DNA of 64,000 nucleotides from Fasciolopsis buskii (lineage: Eukaryota; Platyhelminthes; Trematoda; Plagiorchiida; Fasciolidae), in the NCBI GenBank assembly GCA_008360955.1, contig LUCM01005903.1:1-64000 (forward strand). The letters are read 5' to 3'. The translations under genes and the position numbers were made by a program. Shown piece by piece: positions 1-12,022 of the stretch; position 1 is the stretch's first letter; each line of letters starts with the position of its first letter. The notes under the pieces are model-generated. The model had not been told where the DNA came from, did not search any database, and worked only from the letters and a program-made list of their open reading frames with translations.

Positions 1-902
1 AACATTCACAATGAAAACAACACGACTCGTCGACTTTTCGGTGGATTCCGTGTGTCACTCGATCTGGATATGTACCGCTTCAAAACTAGTGACTTCAGAA
101 TTACTTAATCCAATGCAAAAATTCCAGTGTACTTTTGAACAAGCAAAAATTGATAGATAAACAAATAAACAGAAAAGAACAGTAAAATAATGTGAAATTT
201 TGATTTACAATCAGCGATTATTCAACCGAATTCACTGTCATTTGTAGTAATCACCTATTTTGTCGTGTTTTTCAAACTCTGGTATTTTGTGAATAGCCTG
301 CGTTCGTATCACGATGATCATACGGATTACTTCTTGAACCAGTCATATTTCCTAATGCATGATCTGTTGTTTTTCCACGCTTTTATTTTCTAGAACCCGT
401 TGATCTCTTCAAAGTTTTTTCTTCTATGCCATACTTGCAGTTTTGTACTGACACATTGCAGGATTCTGATACATATGCCTGTGGGAATTGTGATTTTCGC
501 TAAGCTCAGTTCGGATTTACTGCCCGCAGGAGCATTCTGCCTTCCTCTCATGAATGTCCGCCTCTGACTTCATCTATTGCCATTTGGAGCATATATCTTG
601 TAGAAACTTCACTGTAATTCCCTTTAGTTGAAATTGTTTCACATACTCTATATTAGATAAATTTTACGCTGACTCTGGAAATACACATCATTTCGGGTGC
701 CTTGAATAAATTTCACGTTTTTCTTCCTCCACCGGCACTTATCTTCAACCTCAAACTCAGCTGCGTTCCGTTTGGATACATATTATATTCCGCCATCTCC
801 ACCAGCATCATATTTCAGTCCACTAATTTTTATTTTTAGTCACACCCTCCTTTTTCATTTGGTTAAATCTTTACCCACTCAAGCCATTTTATGCCTGACG
901 AC

Positions 903-1400
903 CAATAATAATAATAATAACAATGTATATTTCTCTAATTGCGAGAAGCATGGGCAAGGCAATGTCAAAATTTCACTTGGATGGTGCAGAGGAAACGTGA
1001 AAAATGGAAATCAGAATTTATGTGGATATGTGCTACTTTGAATTACTCGGTCAGCGCGGTCAGAATCTGCGAAGCAATACGCAATGCACAAGGTTGCGAG
1101 ACAAAATTCAAAACTGCACAAATTATTTTGCAAAATTATGCACGGTTTTCTGAAACAGTTCATGAGCAACGTAGTGCAAGCCATTTCGAGATGAAGTGCA
1201 CTAAGTGTGCGTGACGCTGGCGCAACAGTTTGATGGCGGATATTGAGGCATGGCCGAAGGCGCAAACGTTAAGATTGTTACTTGATGGACGAAGAAGTTG
1301 AACGGAGGAGTTGAAGATCAGTGGAAAGCTGAGAATGGGATGGAAATTAACCAAGATCAAGAGGAACTCCATGCAGGGTGAACAGGGGAGTCGCATTTGA
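903..1400 (-). mobile_element. Repeat family A, copy 1, with (TTA)n tail
   Basis: Copy of an interspersed repeat seen again at 17199-17860 (same strand) and 21905-22592 (opposite strand). All three share the block beginning with (TAA)n, then a 'tatatttctc' segment, a 'gcatg..caaggcaatg'-like segment and a 'ggatgatgca'-like segment. A later block around 1190-1260 ('agtgcactaa' followed by 'gtggcatattgag'-like sequence) is also shared. Read on the minus strand the element ends in (TTA)n, the usual shape of a non-LTR retrotransposon 3' end. No long reading frame survives. The left end is clear; the right end fades near 1400. The superfamily is inferred from the tail only. Confidence 0.6.
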
Positions 1401-1440
1401 CAACAAAAGAGGGCAAATAAAATGCCGAGGACGGCAGAGG

Positions 1441-3374
1441 ATTATTATTAATTCTCAGGTACTATACACAGAATGAGATGTTTTGAAACGTTTTAGCAAA
1501 AAACATATGGAGCTCTCACGAGTGCTGATTACATTCCTATGCGCCTGGTGGGAAACTGGACTAAGAATTGCAGTGGAGGGAAAAAGTTCGTGTAGGAAGT
1601 AAAAGTGTTCAAACACACCAAAGAAGGATATCCTGTAAGCTTATTTTTTTCCGTTCCAGTTTTTGATCTAACATGTGAGGAGTTTGAAGGGCCACACAAG
1701 GCACTTCAGTGACAACAGTAATTGCGTTTTTGACCATTCATGAAGATCCACCTGAGCTGGAGTATCTAAGGTTATCAGAGACGCGCGTTGGTTTAAACGG
1801 ACCAGTAATCGAGCGCCAGGTCTGGCTAGCAGCGTCCTGGTAAGAGCCAGAAGGTAGTAGATTCGGAGTTGCCCTTTCGAGGACCGAGCCGGTAACAGCG
1901 GGTGTAGCCTGAAATATAAGGGAACTTCCGCTTGCAACGACTTTGAGAAGTTTGATTATGCCAGTTAACTGTCTTGCCTGTCCAGTCCATCTTTATTTTT
2001 TTGATTAAGAATCTTTTGTAAAATTGCACAGGTAGCATTTTTAATTTTAACATTTGCTATAACCATTTGAACCTAAGGATGTATCATCCAAGAATTATTT
2101 TTTTATAAACAATGGCAAATACGAAATCAGTTCGTTTTGTTTAGTGGAATTTCTGAACATATACTAGAAGACCTCCTGCAGTTCCGAACGGATGCAGTCA
2201 TGTAACGATGAAATGGGTCCGTAGGGGTCACACCAGGCACTCTAACATATTTGGTTCAGATGTAAAACCTGTGAATGTGCTTTTCTCCAGTGAGATTGCG
2301 TGTCTTATCGTGAGCTTTTCATGACTCTTAAAGGACACGGTACCACAAACCACTCCGTTTGAGCTTTGGGATCCATGTTATGGGTATTAATTTTACTCTA
2401 TCTGCAACTCATCCGATTACTGGTGGGACTATTGAAGAGAACGTACAAGCTTAGCTAATTTCTCCGCCTCAGACCGATGATACCTTTCACACCGTTGGGG
2501 GTGGCATTTCGCTTCTGTTTGCAAATGTTATAAAAATTAGTTACACGTTTTACCCCATCGTCCCAGTTCTAACATAAATGAAGTGAAAAGGAGTTTGCGG
2601 CTCTTGATTTAAACGGCGCAAATTGATTCATGCAATTCGGAGCCAAAAACAGCATGCTCAAGCAAGGTGTCACACCCCTGCAGTAAACTTTGAGATTAGC
2701 CAAGAAGCCATTCCTCCAATCACACTTACAAACCTGGAGTTGCGCTGATTTGTTACAACCAGGTTCCAAGAACACGTCCTGGGTCAAGTTGTAAAGGCCA
2801 GACGACCAAATGCGTTCACTCAGGGAGCATTCAGAACTCTGGGAAGCATGTCCTCAGTACATGAAACCCATGTGAGAGTTGCTCTTAATTGCTGTTCACC
2901 GCGTGCTTCGACAGGCGACAGACTGGTAGACTCGGGATCGAGAATAGTTGAGAAAAAGTTTCACTAAATTAGTAAGCAATTCTTCCTCGCTAAACCATGT
3001 GGAATGTTATAAAAAATGCACACCAAATTCTATGGCTGTGCCTGACAAAATCTAACCTGCGCTTTTTGCATAAGATTTGATAAAAATGGTGTAGCGCACA
3101 CCTCCAATAAGAAATAACCATTTTTATGCCCAGCTGCCCCCTGAATTCTTGACCGCAGTCCCCATGTCAAGGTTGACACTTGGGAAAATATTTTTACCAT
3201 AAGTCATTACTCCGCGTGGTTAAACTGCCCTAAACTATAAAGATTATTTATTCCACCTCCACTACCCTAAAGAAGGAAATTAGAAAGAAAAAAGCCATCC
3301 AAAATCAAAGGCGAATACAGAGCTGCTGCGCTTAATTAGCAAGACCACAAGAGCCAGGCGTATAGCATGGGTTA
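1441..3374. other. No gene seen
   Basis: No frame longer than about 90 codons, no recognisable domain and no exon-like segment with paired splice sites on either strand. It may contain decayed repeats I cannot recognise. Confidence 0.4.
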
Positions 3375-3378
3375 AAAA

Positions 3379-3738
3379 TTAAATCACGGAGAGCGAGGAC
3401 GGATTTAGAGGAAGCAGTGGAAGATCTGGACCAACGGTGCGAAAGAGGACTGGTTGGATGCCATCATGGCCAGGCCTGTGGGATGGCCTGGCATATTTCA
3501 TCATATTGATGATGCCAGCAACGTCTAAGGAGATGGAGGATAATCCAACCGAAGTTAGCATAGGGTGGATTTCAGAGTGTATTCGGTTGTCATTAATGGG
3601 AGTAAAAGAGAAATGCGTATTGAACGCCCCTGTTGTGACTATAGGGGACTTTATTGGTGGTCTACTGAATAGGGTGAATTTCGGCACAGCTGACAATTTG
3701 GGCTGCATGCGAGCTTTGAAATGGGTTATACGACCCAA
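3379..3738 (-). pseudogene. Start of LINE reverse transcriptase
   Basis: This 119-codon frame contains 'SHRPGHDGIQPVLFRT', which fits the conserved start of CR1/Jockey RTs (basic-Pro-GPDGIP-x-x-L). The same stretch recurs at 9340-9400 on the plus strand with only a few changes, which shows it is a family and not chance. The frame ends shortly after, before the catalytic DD motif. Upstream sequence on the same strand leads back to the endonuclease fragment at 3871-4242. Confidence 0.8.
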
Positions 3739-3870
3739 GAGCTAGCATTTTCTGCCTTTTAACATTAGTTAGGACTCTACAAGAAATTCTTGTTGCAAGC
3801 GGTTGACTTGCACTAAGAGTGGGAAGTCTTCCGTTTTGTTGAAGGTTTTTTGAGCCTTCAGAAGTTTCGT

Positions 3871-4670
3871 CTAGAGCCGACAAACCCTACTAGGCTTCTT
3901 GGGTTCATGTTGAGTGATCGGAGTGGAGAGACGATTAATAGTAAAAAGAAGTTTTGCATAAAGGTCGTCTGTCGCTCTCTGCGGGCCAGGCGATAAAAAG
4001 AAGCTGGACCAATCAAGGGTTCGCATAGCGACAGGGGTTTCTTCCCAAAGAGTCGAATTATAGGAAAAGACAGCATGGTGGATGCAGATAGGTGAGGAAG
4101 GTTTGTTACGGAGAGAGAAGCTACACGTGACAATCTCGTGGTTCCTCCCAGGGTAAGCTATTAGTTTTGAAACCTTAAAAGTAGGTGTGCTATGCGTAAA
4201 AACTAGGTCTAGGATATTATGGAACTCTGTGGGCGTGGTCACACGCTGAGTTCATCCTTCAGCGTGCTTTCAGAGGCAAAGTTGAGTAGGGAAGGTGGAG
4301 CGGATAAAGAGAACCAACAAAATTTAGGGCCACTGAAGTCACCTGCAATTACCTTACGGCTGGGACGGAGGTCAGAAAGATAAACGAAGGCTTGGGTGAG
4401 ACAAGAATTATCAGAACCATTCCAGTTAGGTGGTTGGTACACAAATCCTATGTGGATTGGAAGCTCGGGTAGTCTTATCAGGAGCCAAAGGGTGTCAGGT
4501 ATAGAATCAAACAATGGTTGTTGGAGAGCGGAAGCCTTGTGTGGCTGCTTTACGTAGGCTGGGCAACCTCCGCCTCTACGATTTGATCTATTGATTTGGT
4601 AAGGCGTATAACCCGCCAACGAGAAAAACAAGGTGGAGCTGTGGTCTGTTAGCCAAGTCTCTGTTATCAA
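3871..4670 (-). pseudogene. LINE AP-endonuclease domain, two broken frames
   Basis: The first frame (4670-4239) starts with 'ITETWL' and has 'RRGGGCPAYV' and 'VIAGDFSGPKFCW', which are the ETWL, RGGGV and GDFN landmarks of APE-type LINE endonucleases. The frame can be followed upstream past a stop into 'LLLLNSRSL', the usual domain start. The second frame (4242-3871) has 'NILDLVFT' and 'YPGRNHEIVTCSF', matching the later LDLVFT and SDH-type motifs; the SDH position reads NHE, so a catalytic histidine context is changed. The shift between the frames at about 4240 shows decay. Confidence 0.85.
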
Positions 4671-5019
4671 GATAAAATCGCAAGAGTTTTAGCTGCTAAC
4701 AATCTTGGTCAGTGAACGGGAGTTCAGGAGGAGTAGGAAAAATTTACTCGAACATTTGAGTACACCTGATATCCAAGAGATGGATTCGGTGGGGTCAAAT
4801 AATCAAGGGATACATTGGAGTTTCGGATAGTGCATATCTGTGATAAGGGAGTAAGTTCAGTAGAGTCAGTTATACTGGCCGGCGAGGGACTGTCTTTGTT
4901 AGGGGAATTGTTGGCTGAAGGCCAAGGTGACCGAAGAAGCTTTGGATTTGATGAGCCGGTTTTTAGAAGATGCCAGTGTGGGGATGTGGTATCAGTGGGG
5001 GTGGGACCGTGTTAGGTGG

Positions 5020-7124
5020 TCAAATTTTTATCTTGTAACGGCAGGAATGGCAATCTAGGGAGTTGGTGGGAGGGGGCTTTAGAAAATGCCGGGGAAAAAG
5101 CCGATTAGCAGGTGTGCGCATGAATTTTTGAAGATAGGCGTTACTTTTGGAATTCGTGGGAGTCAGGAGAGCAGTGCTTTCTGGCTGAGGCAATTGGGGT
5201 AAGCGCTGGACAAGAGTGGGTTGGCAAAACGGTCTCATGGGCGAAATAGTTATCCAAAGTTTGCCAGGTAGCTTGGGAGGATCCAGGGGTAAATCGGGCA
5301 ATTTAATGAGTATACTGGTAGTTGGGGTAAGGGTTTGGGCGTGCAGGAGTAGGAAAGGAACATTGGAGTGGTGGGAATGCATCTAAATAATGTTGACTAG
5401 TAAATAGATCAAACCGAGGGGGATAAGCGGCGGACCCTAAATATGGGGGGCAAAATTATCATACTGGATGGTGGAAATTGTTACCGAAGGAGGGTGGAGG
5501 CATGAGTACATTAGGCAAATCAACTGGTGATTGTAGGCGGCGGTTAGTTGGCCTACGTGAGTTTGTGGACCTTCCGATTTGGCAGAGCTCATGCCGAGAT
5601 GGCTTGCTCGAGTTGAGTGTGCCGAGAGTGCCAGGCAGTCGAAGCGTTTAGACAAGTTGACCTACTGAATTAGCAGGATGGCTAATGAATTGCGGGGTCT
5701 TGCGGTTAGTTGAATAGGTCACTGGTATGCACTTCCTGTGGGATTCAACTGATTTAGGCTGGATGCCGTGCTGATATTTGACTGAAGGACGATCAAGTTC
5801 TAGAGAACGTATCTGGGATGGGGTATATGCCAAGCGGTTGATATTAGCCTGGGAAGACATTGGTGAGGCGGCAGTCATCTGCGTGGTTACACCGTCAGTG
5901 CTTTTATCTTGGGGTACCAGATTTGGCAGATTTAGATGAGCACGTTTGCTGGGTGCTTGGAAAGGCGAAGGGGGCTGAGTTTCATCTGGATCTACCAGTG
6001 CTGGTTGCGAACAAAGGAGATGATGTCGAGGGATAACCAATTTTGCAGCGGGTATGTTCGGAGGCGGGATGCCACTGACATCAGTAGATTTATTCTCAGG
6101 CAGACTAGTAACAGATTTCAGGAGTGGAGAGCTTGGACAGGAAGTTGAGCGGTGTAACCCCGAGAAAAGCCTATTGTGCCGACTGCTTGAAGGCGTAGTT
6201 TTTGAGGGGTTTTGTGTAACTACCCTCTGTATGTTGATTCCGGTAGTGTTCACCGGGTATGGGATAACTGGAGATGTGTGGCGATGGAGTCTGTTGCAGG
6301 GAGAATGTAAGTTATTTGAAACCATAGCAGTAGGCTTAGGATTTGGCCCATCAGGAGAAAACTGAACTGGCAGCGCATTGGGCAGAGGGGGAGCGCCTGA
6401 GACAACCGAAGTCCTACCAAATTGAGAAGCTCTGGTAAACTTTGGTGGCCGTAATATATCTCTGGGAGGGAGTTTCATCCGTAAAAGTCCTGAAAATTTT
6501 ACAAGACGTACAGTTTTTACGATGTTCGCCTTGTTTGCTATAAACTCTTTAGCATAAAGTTCATCACGAAATTGAAATAAAATTGGGCAGTTATTCTTGG
6601 GGGATTTTTCCGGAGCCTAGAACACAGACAGGAGTGGTGGGCTATACTACAGAAATTGAGAATGGTAGAGTTGGCCGGTAGCAGTGAGAGGCGGTCAAAT
6701 ATACCAAAGACAACGGCTTTCTCTGCACGCACAATAAGTTTGTTGGATTCTTTACTTGTGAAATAAAGACGCGCCCTGTGGCGGTCAAATTGCTAGCATT
6801 GGTGTCATTGATAAGGTCAATTGAGCTGGCCAATGGAGACAATTTTAGTGACAAGTCCTTGATCAGCTGGACTTTGATTTCTAAGTCCCTTAGTCTTTTC
6901 GAGACATCCCTGGCTTTTGGACCCGAATTACCAAATATGCCAATAAGCGACACTGAGCAAATTTTAGTAGGAATCAGAGGTTTTAGGGGTTTTCTGAATA
7001 CCACGGTGCGGTTCTGACGTTGCTTTGGTTCGGCTGGTGAAGGCATCGTAGGGTTGTCGAGAGTCAAGGAGGTCTGAAATGGCTGTGATATATTATAAAC
7101 GTTTGGTAACTTCCTAATCGGCAA
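5020..7124 (-). pseudogene. LINE ORF1 region with RRM-like and proline-rich parts
   Basis: Three minus-strand frames form a decayed ORF1. The first (7124-6642) has a charged, coiled-coil-like stretch 'RLRDLEIKVQLIKDLSLKL'. After a frame change comes 'AEKAVVFGIFDRLSLLP' (6732-6650). The longest frame in the window (276 codons from 6478, open upstream to about 6595) follows with 'FRDELYAKEFIANKANIVK', then 'VRLVKFSG', typical of the RRM-like nucleic-acid binding part of CR1/Jockey-type ORF1 proteins. After that it is proline/serine-rich down to about 5020. A role as RNA-binding chaperone is known for such ORF1 proteins and inferred here. Confidence 0.6.
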
Positions 7125-7125
7125 C

Positions 7126-8992
7126 GGTATGTCGTCAAGAATTGCGACAGCGTAGAGGTGAAAAGATAAATGAAGAGGCTCATTGAAAAATTTTCTCTCA
7201 AAAGTAAATCGCTAGACGGATAGATTATGTGGTTAGCAACACAAACGCGTTTAAAATAGGCCCAGGCTGGAGCTGAGAATGCGACGGTCGAGGCTTGAAA
7301 TAAATATTGACAGAAATTTCAGCAGAGGCTGAGGTTAGAGGGTAATGCTAAATACATTTAGGGAATATCTCCAATTAGGAAAAAGATTCAAATCAGCCTA
7401 AAAATACTAAAATAACACCCTAAATTGCCGAAAACAACAACGAGAACAACTCACAGTGAGCAGCGGTGCACCGCAGCGGTCATAGCATGTTTCTCAGTCA
7501 TCTATTGACATATTTTCAGGTGTGGATTGCAAAAGCCTGATGAAACAACTAGCGCAAAGTTTAGGGAATAAAATTCACTATTTGTTCTGTCTGCGGAACT
7601 ATTCTGGCTTACTGGCCGCTGTGCGTGCGACGGGTGATCAGTTATAATTGATCATGTGTGAGCCGTCCACGATGGTACAATTTTGGACTTCCAGAAAGTG
7701 GTAACACTGGAATTAGTTGCGGAAAAGAGAGTGAGCCGGGTGCTAGGACAGTAGAAGCCATGGTAAGTCATAAAAATGTGGGAAAAGAGAAGCAGGAGAG
7801 CGCTAGAATCAGTAGTTCGGACAAAATGACAACAATCTGTACAACAGTGGCTGCAGTAGGTGTGCGTGTTTAGTTAAGAAAGAAAGGAAAACGACGGCAG
7901 TTATTGCAAACTTGAGCATACTTAAAAGGCGTGTATCTGAGGGACAGGGACGGGGTGAAAACTATAGGGTGGGCAGTGGGGCATCCATTCTAGATCGTTA
8001 GACAGCGCAGCCAAATGCTCATCTACCGAACAGTGGCGGTGTGGGGCTTCCCCTTTCACAGGGTCAAGTCTGAGCTGGTGGAGTATATAGCCGTTGTTGA
8101 AGGTGATCCCCGCGTTTGCTTTCGTTACTGGATTCAAACTGCTCCCGACAGTATCCCTTTATTTACAAACATGAATTGTCGAGCCCGTAGACGTTTTCTA
8201 CAGTTCCTCCGCGTGACTTTGATTTCCCGCGTTTTGTTATTCCGCAGCTTCTGATGATGGTCTGTTTTTTCACTTCCGGAGATGCTGACGTAAAACGCCA
8301 CGGTTATTTGGGATTTCAGTTGTCCAGACTTAAGAAGACCGATTTGGGGATAATCAGTTACACGGAGAATGGTGGCTTGTGCCGTAGAGCACAGATCCAT
8401 AGGTACGACCTCGTCATTTTCAACCTCGTAACTTTCGTTCATTAACTAATGCCATCTGGATCCTGTCCATATGGATTGCTTTCTTGCTATGACAGACCGG
8501 TCGCCCACTTGATACGGAGAGCATTTTACGAAACCAGGCTAGGTACTCGGCAGACAAAACGTTGCCAGATACGAGCAGGCAGGTGATTGTGGATCGAGAT
8601 GGGTAAGTGGTATGGAATCTCCGCGAAAGAAGAAACTGGTTCCCGTAATAACCGACATTGTTCCCTTAGATTGTCAGAGATACTAAAAGGTAGGACGATC
8701 TATGAGAAAAGTGTCCTAAAATGAGAAGACTAAAAGAAAAGGAAATCTATCGTGGTAATACCAGCCATAGAATCATCACTTTGTCATCACGGATCACAAT
8801 GATATGTAGCGCGTCGAGTGAGACTGTGCCGGCATGATACAATCAAGGTATTCTTGTGGTAAGGAATAAAACCCGCCAGTTGTCATTCGCATCCAACTTG
8901 CTGGGAAGGAGTCCAAACTGCAAGTGCGGAGCAGACTTGTCAGGCCCTAAATAGGGTTCTAGCTATCAGAGATGGAATGCCGCTATGGAACG
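7126..8992. other. Unassigned stretch
   Basis: Holds several 70-100 codon frames on both strands that overlap one another (for example 7922-8137 and 8134-8442 on the minus strand, 8015-8254 on the plus strand). None shows a motif I recognise. The minus-strand part could be an extension of the endonuclease fragment at 8993-9240, but I could not follow domain landmarks through it. Confidence 0.35.
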
Positions 8993-9240
8993 TTAGTACG
9001 AATATGCAACTGGCGGGCAGGTGATAATACTCAGGCAAACTACTTTCACGGAACATTCGTTAATACCATAGTAAAAATTAGGTGTAGGATATTTCTGATT
9101 GCCTTCGGTTAGGCTACGTGCTAAATGTTGGCAAAAAAAAGACAGCAAGGAGTTTGAAGCACTTAAAGTTGACCGGAAAATATACGGGGCACTGTAGTCC
9201 CCTGCCACGGCAATGGGGACTAATACGTTAGAAGCTTAGT
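8993..9240 (-). pseudogene. LINE endonuclease fragment
   Basis: A 71-codon frame begins with 'VAGDYSAPYIF', close to the 'GDFSAP.I.W' landmark of the endonuclease seen at about 4310. It also contains 'YGINECSVKVV' where LINE endonucleases have LDL-x-F followed by the region before the SDH motif, but that part has drifted. It lies about 40 bp from the plus-strand RT copy that starts at 9279 and points away from it, so the two are not one intact element. Confidence 0.5.
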
Positions 9241-9278
9241 TAAATGCGATAGTTAAGAATTGAAAATTCTTCTGAAGG

Positions 9279-11040
9279 GTGCCCGGTGGGCGGTATACGC
9301 ATCACATTGGGAGGATTTTGCTACGAATAAAATATTCCAGGCCATCCCACAGGCCTGGCCATGATGGCATCCAACCAGTTCTATTTCGCACCGCTGGTCC
9401 AGATCTTCCACTGCCCATTCTAAATCCGTTCTCGCTGTCCATGTTTGGCGCTACTTTTCCGTCACAATGGGAAACCTCTATTATTGTTCCGCATCACAGT
9501 AAGCTTCCATGCATGAACCTGAAAACTTTCGCACCATTAACCACACCACCCAAGCTTATGGAAAAGATTGTTAAAGAACAACGAGTTTACTTTCGTACTG
9601 ACCACAACATTATCAACCCCTCCTAACACGGCTTCCTGAGGGGCCGATCTTGCCTCACCTGTCAGTTTGACTCCTTAAACCTGGTTACCCAGGGTGCCGC
9701 TTCTCACGGGTCGATGCTGATAATCATTTTAGACATGTCAAAAGCGTTTCACTGCGTTTCCCACTCCCGAATCCTGGCCAAAATTGAGATTTATGGAATA
9801 AGAAATCTACTCTCATCTTGGCTATCACCCTACCTTTCCGATCGCTTCCAGATGGTCAATGTAAACGGTCGATTTTCTAAGCACTGTGCTATTATTAGTG
9901 GGGTACTTGGTCATCCCCATTCCTGCTATACAATAATGATGTCTTTAAAGTCATTCGTCGTAGCACACTATTCCTGGTTGACGATGAAATTAGACTAATC
10001 TACTCTTTTGAGGCTGCTCCATTTAGTTCCAATCTTGCACCTATCAACGAAGACCTAGAGTCTCTTGATAACTGGTGTTCCAAGTGGCTTATGAAATTCT
10101 CTGCCGACGAAAGTTCTCTGATAACAAAAGTGGCATGTTCATCCCGGCTCTCTATCCATTAACAGCATGCCAATTCTTGTATCACACACAGTTAATGAGT
10201 TAGGGTTACAATACTCCTGCCCTTTCAGCTTCCATGGGCAAGCCCACAGCCAGACTGCTGTGCCTAAAAGAACCGCTACAATGATCTTAAGGGCATTCTG
10301 CACTCGAGACTGCAGAACTAGCAGCTTCAAGTCCCATGCTAGACCCCACCTCGAGTACTGCACGATTGTCTTCACGCATATGCGAGCTGCTTGGACTTGG
10401 ACCATTATGGCTTCGTCGAGTCAAATTCAACCTTGTAATTCTTCAATATACGCCGTAACAGTATCCGCCCTACTGCAAACGTCATAAACGACGCTAGTAG
10501 TCCCCCATACTCACTGAGTAGTAGGTACTACTCGTTAATAATTCACCCTGACTAGACTATGGATCAGGGCTAAATTCTTCACAGCTGCTTGCTGAAAGTT
10601 GCGGAACAAACTCCCTAGTCCTCTACGATCGCACCCAAATTTAGCCCATTTCAAAGCCCAGCTGGCAAAGTTACTGGAGTTCCCGCTGTTAATTACCTTG
10701 ATACAAGCTAACATTGGACAAGACGAGGCTTACGAACATGGGTTGTAAGTCGAGTTCATGACCGAGTCTTTGCTGAGATCATCATCTGGGATTCCGATTC
10801 ACCCCTTTCTTCCTCACTTTCTCTTTCCACGATAAAGCACCTTTTGACCTCCCCTGTAGCGACGTACCCTCCTCACCAATGGCTTAGGCAACTAACCCCT
10901 GAGCTTCTCCCGACGTGGGTTGACGAAAATGTCAACGTAGTTCCTGACGGATCCGTGCTCTCATCAGGCTCCATGATTTAAACACTGTCAGCTAGCGTAC
11001 TCCTCGATCCTCATGTCATCTTGTCCCCTTTACTGATTTT
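9279..11040 (+). mobile_element. CR1/Jockey-like reverse transcriptase to 3' end
   Basis: Follows on from the domain start seen at 3379. Motifs in order: 'SHRPGHDGIQPVLFRT' (9343), 'FAPLTTPPKLMEKIV', 'GFLRGRSCLTCQ', 'IILDMSKAFHCVSH' (RT motif A, AFD changed to AFH), 'SGVLGHPHS' (QGS box changed), 'FLVDDEIRLIY' (the FADD box, Y replaced by V), and 'DLESLDNWCSKWLMKFSA'. Stops and shifts break it at about 9626, 9998 and 10130. From 10500 to 11040 the sequence is matched in reverse by 18341-18870, so both belong to one family. At about 10940 'VPDGSVLSSGS' is reminiscent of an RNase H start, which would be odd for CR1 and is only a weak resemblance. Confidence 0.85.
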
Positions 11041-11437
11041 ACAGGGCTTTCGTAGACGTAAATCAATAAAAAGACGATGGGCATCGAGAAAATCACTGTT
11101 ATCCGGAGTGAAGCAGACTGTGTGGGGTTTATAAGGTGGGAGCTAAGAGATTGAGCTACGAGAGTTAAGGAATGGTTGGTAAGCCATTGGAGGCTAAAGG
11201 TTCGTGAGGGGTGGGGTTTCGGCAGCCATAGGAGCTGGGCGAAATGGCCTGATGGAAAGAAGAATTGGCTCTGCTATTGTTCCCTTCAAGAGGCTATTGA
11301 ATGAAGATGGCCGCTCCGCGTAGGTATTGACAGTATTTGCATATCGGTGTTCGAAATTTGTGGGGGTGGCATGAATCAAAGTGCATTGCAGAAGGCCGGT
11401 GGTTAGACGGCTATTGGAATACTTTATTCAGGAAGAC
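11041..11437. other. Short unassigned gap
   Basis: Between the LINE 3' end and the left inverted repeat. No gene, motif or repeat recognised. Confidence 0.4.
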
Positions 11438-12022
11438 GCGTTAAACAAAACGCCGATACGTGAGGCACTTCCATACCAATTCCAAAAATTTTTGGTTCAC
11501 TGAATTATGTTGTTCCATTTTCCTCATTTGTGTGTTGCACAAGTTATCCACCATGGTTGTGAATCGTTTGAAGTGATATCCTCATAAATACAGAATAGAT
11601 AATCACTAAAACAGTTTTAGTAATAACTATTTCGAGTGGTCGTTCACCCCCCGCTGTTTGAGCAAGCAGTTGCATCAACACCAAAAGCCTTACTTATGCA
11701 GTTCAATGATGTGATTGGTGTGAATATACACGTTGACTCGTCATCTCGTACCTGTTTTTTACTGTTCGGGGTTATCGATGATTTACTTCTTGAAATATAT
11801 TATCTCAGCAGATTTTCTGTTGCGGAGAAGTAAGCTGCCTTCAGGTATTCAGGCGCAGCCATCGTCCGAGATACTTTTGTGAGGCCTCTGCAAGATCGCA
11901 CTCTGTCGGGAAGAAAAGGGGACTATGAAGATGATGTTGGGTAGTTGTTGGATATTTTCTTGGGAAAGAAGTCTCATGACAACGACAAATTTTAGATTTA
12001 ATAGAGTATTTTTTTTCCAAAA
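11438..12022 (+). repeat. Left copy of a near-identical inverted repeat
   Basis: Reverse complement of 20175-20773. From about 11465 to 11990 I see only two base changes, then the copies diverge quickly and stop matching near 12022. The outer end is a small palindrome (11438-11453, 'gcgttaaacaaaacgc'). A 17-base near-perfect palindrome ('actaaaacagttttagt') lies inside at about 11607. Relative to the right copy this one lacks 18 bases after 'gatacgtg' at about 11461. A 65-codon frame (11636-11833) is kept in both copies but has no known motif. Family unknown; a non-autonomous DNA element is one option. Confidence 0.85.

Larger units (their letters stand above)
3375..7125 (-). mobile_element. 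CR1/Jockey-like non-LTR retrotransposon, 3' part missing
   Basis: On the minus strand the expected order of a two-ORF LINE can be followed: an ORF1-type region (7124 down to about 5020), an AP-type endonuclease (about 4760-3871) and the first part of a reverse transcriptase (3738-3379). Each part is broken by stops and frame changes, so it is dead. Similarity to the plus-strand RT copy at 9279 stops at about 3375, so the catalytic RT core and 3' end are absent. That is unusual, since LINE copies normally lose the 5' end; a later deletion or rearrangement is likely. The CR1/Jockey assignment rests on endonuclease and RT motifs, not on a database search. Confidence 0.8.
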
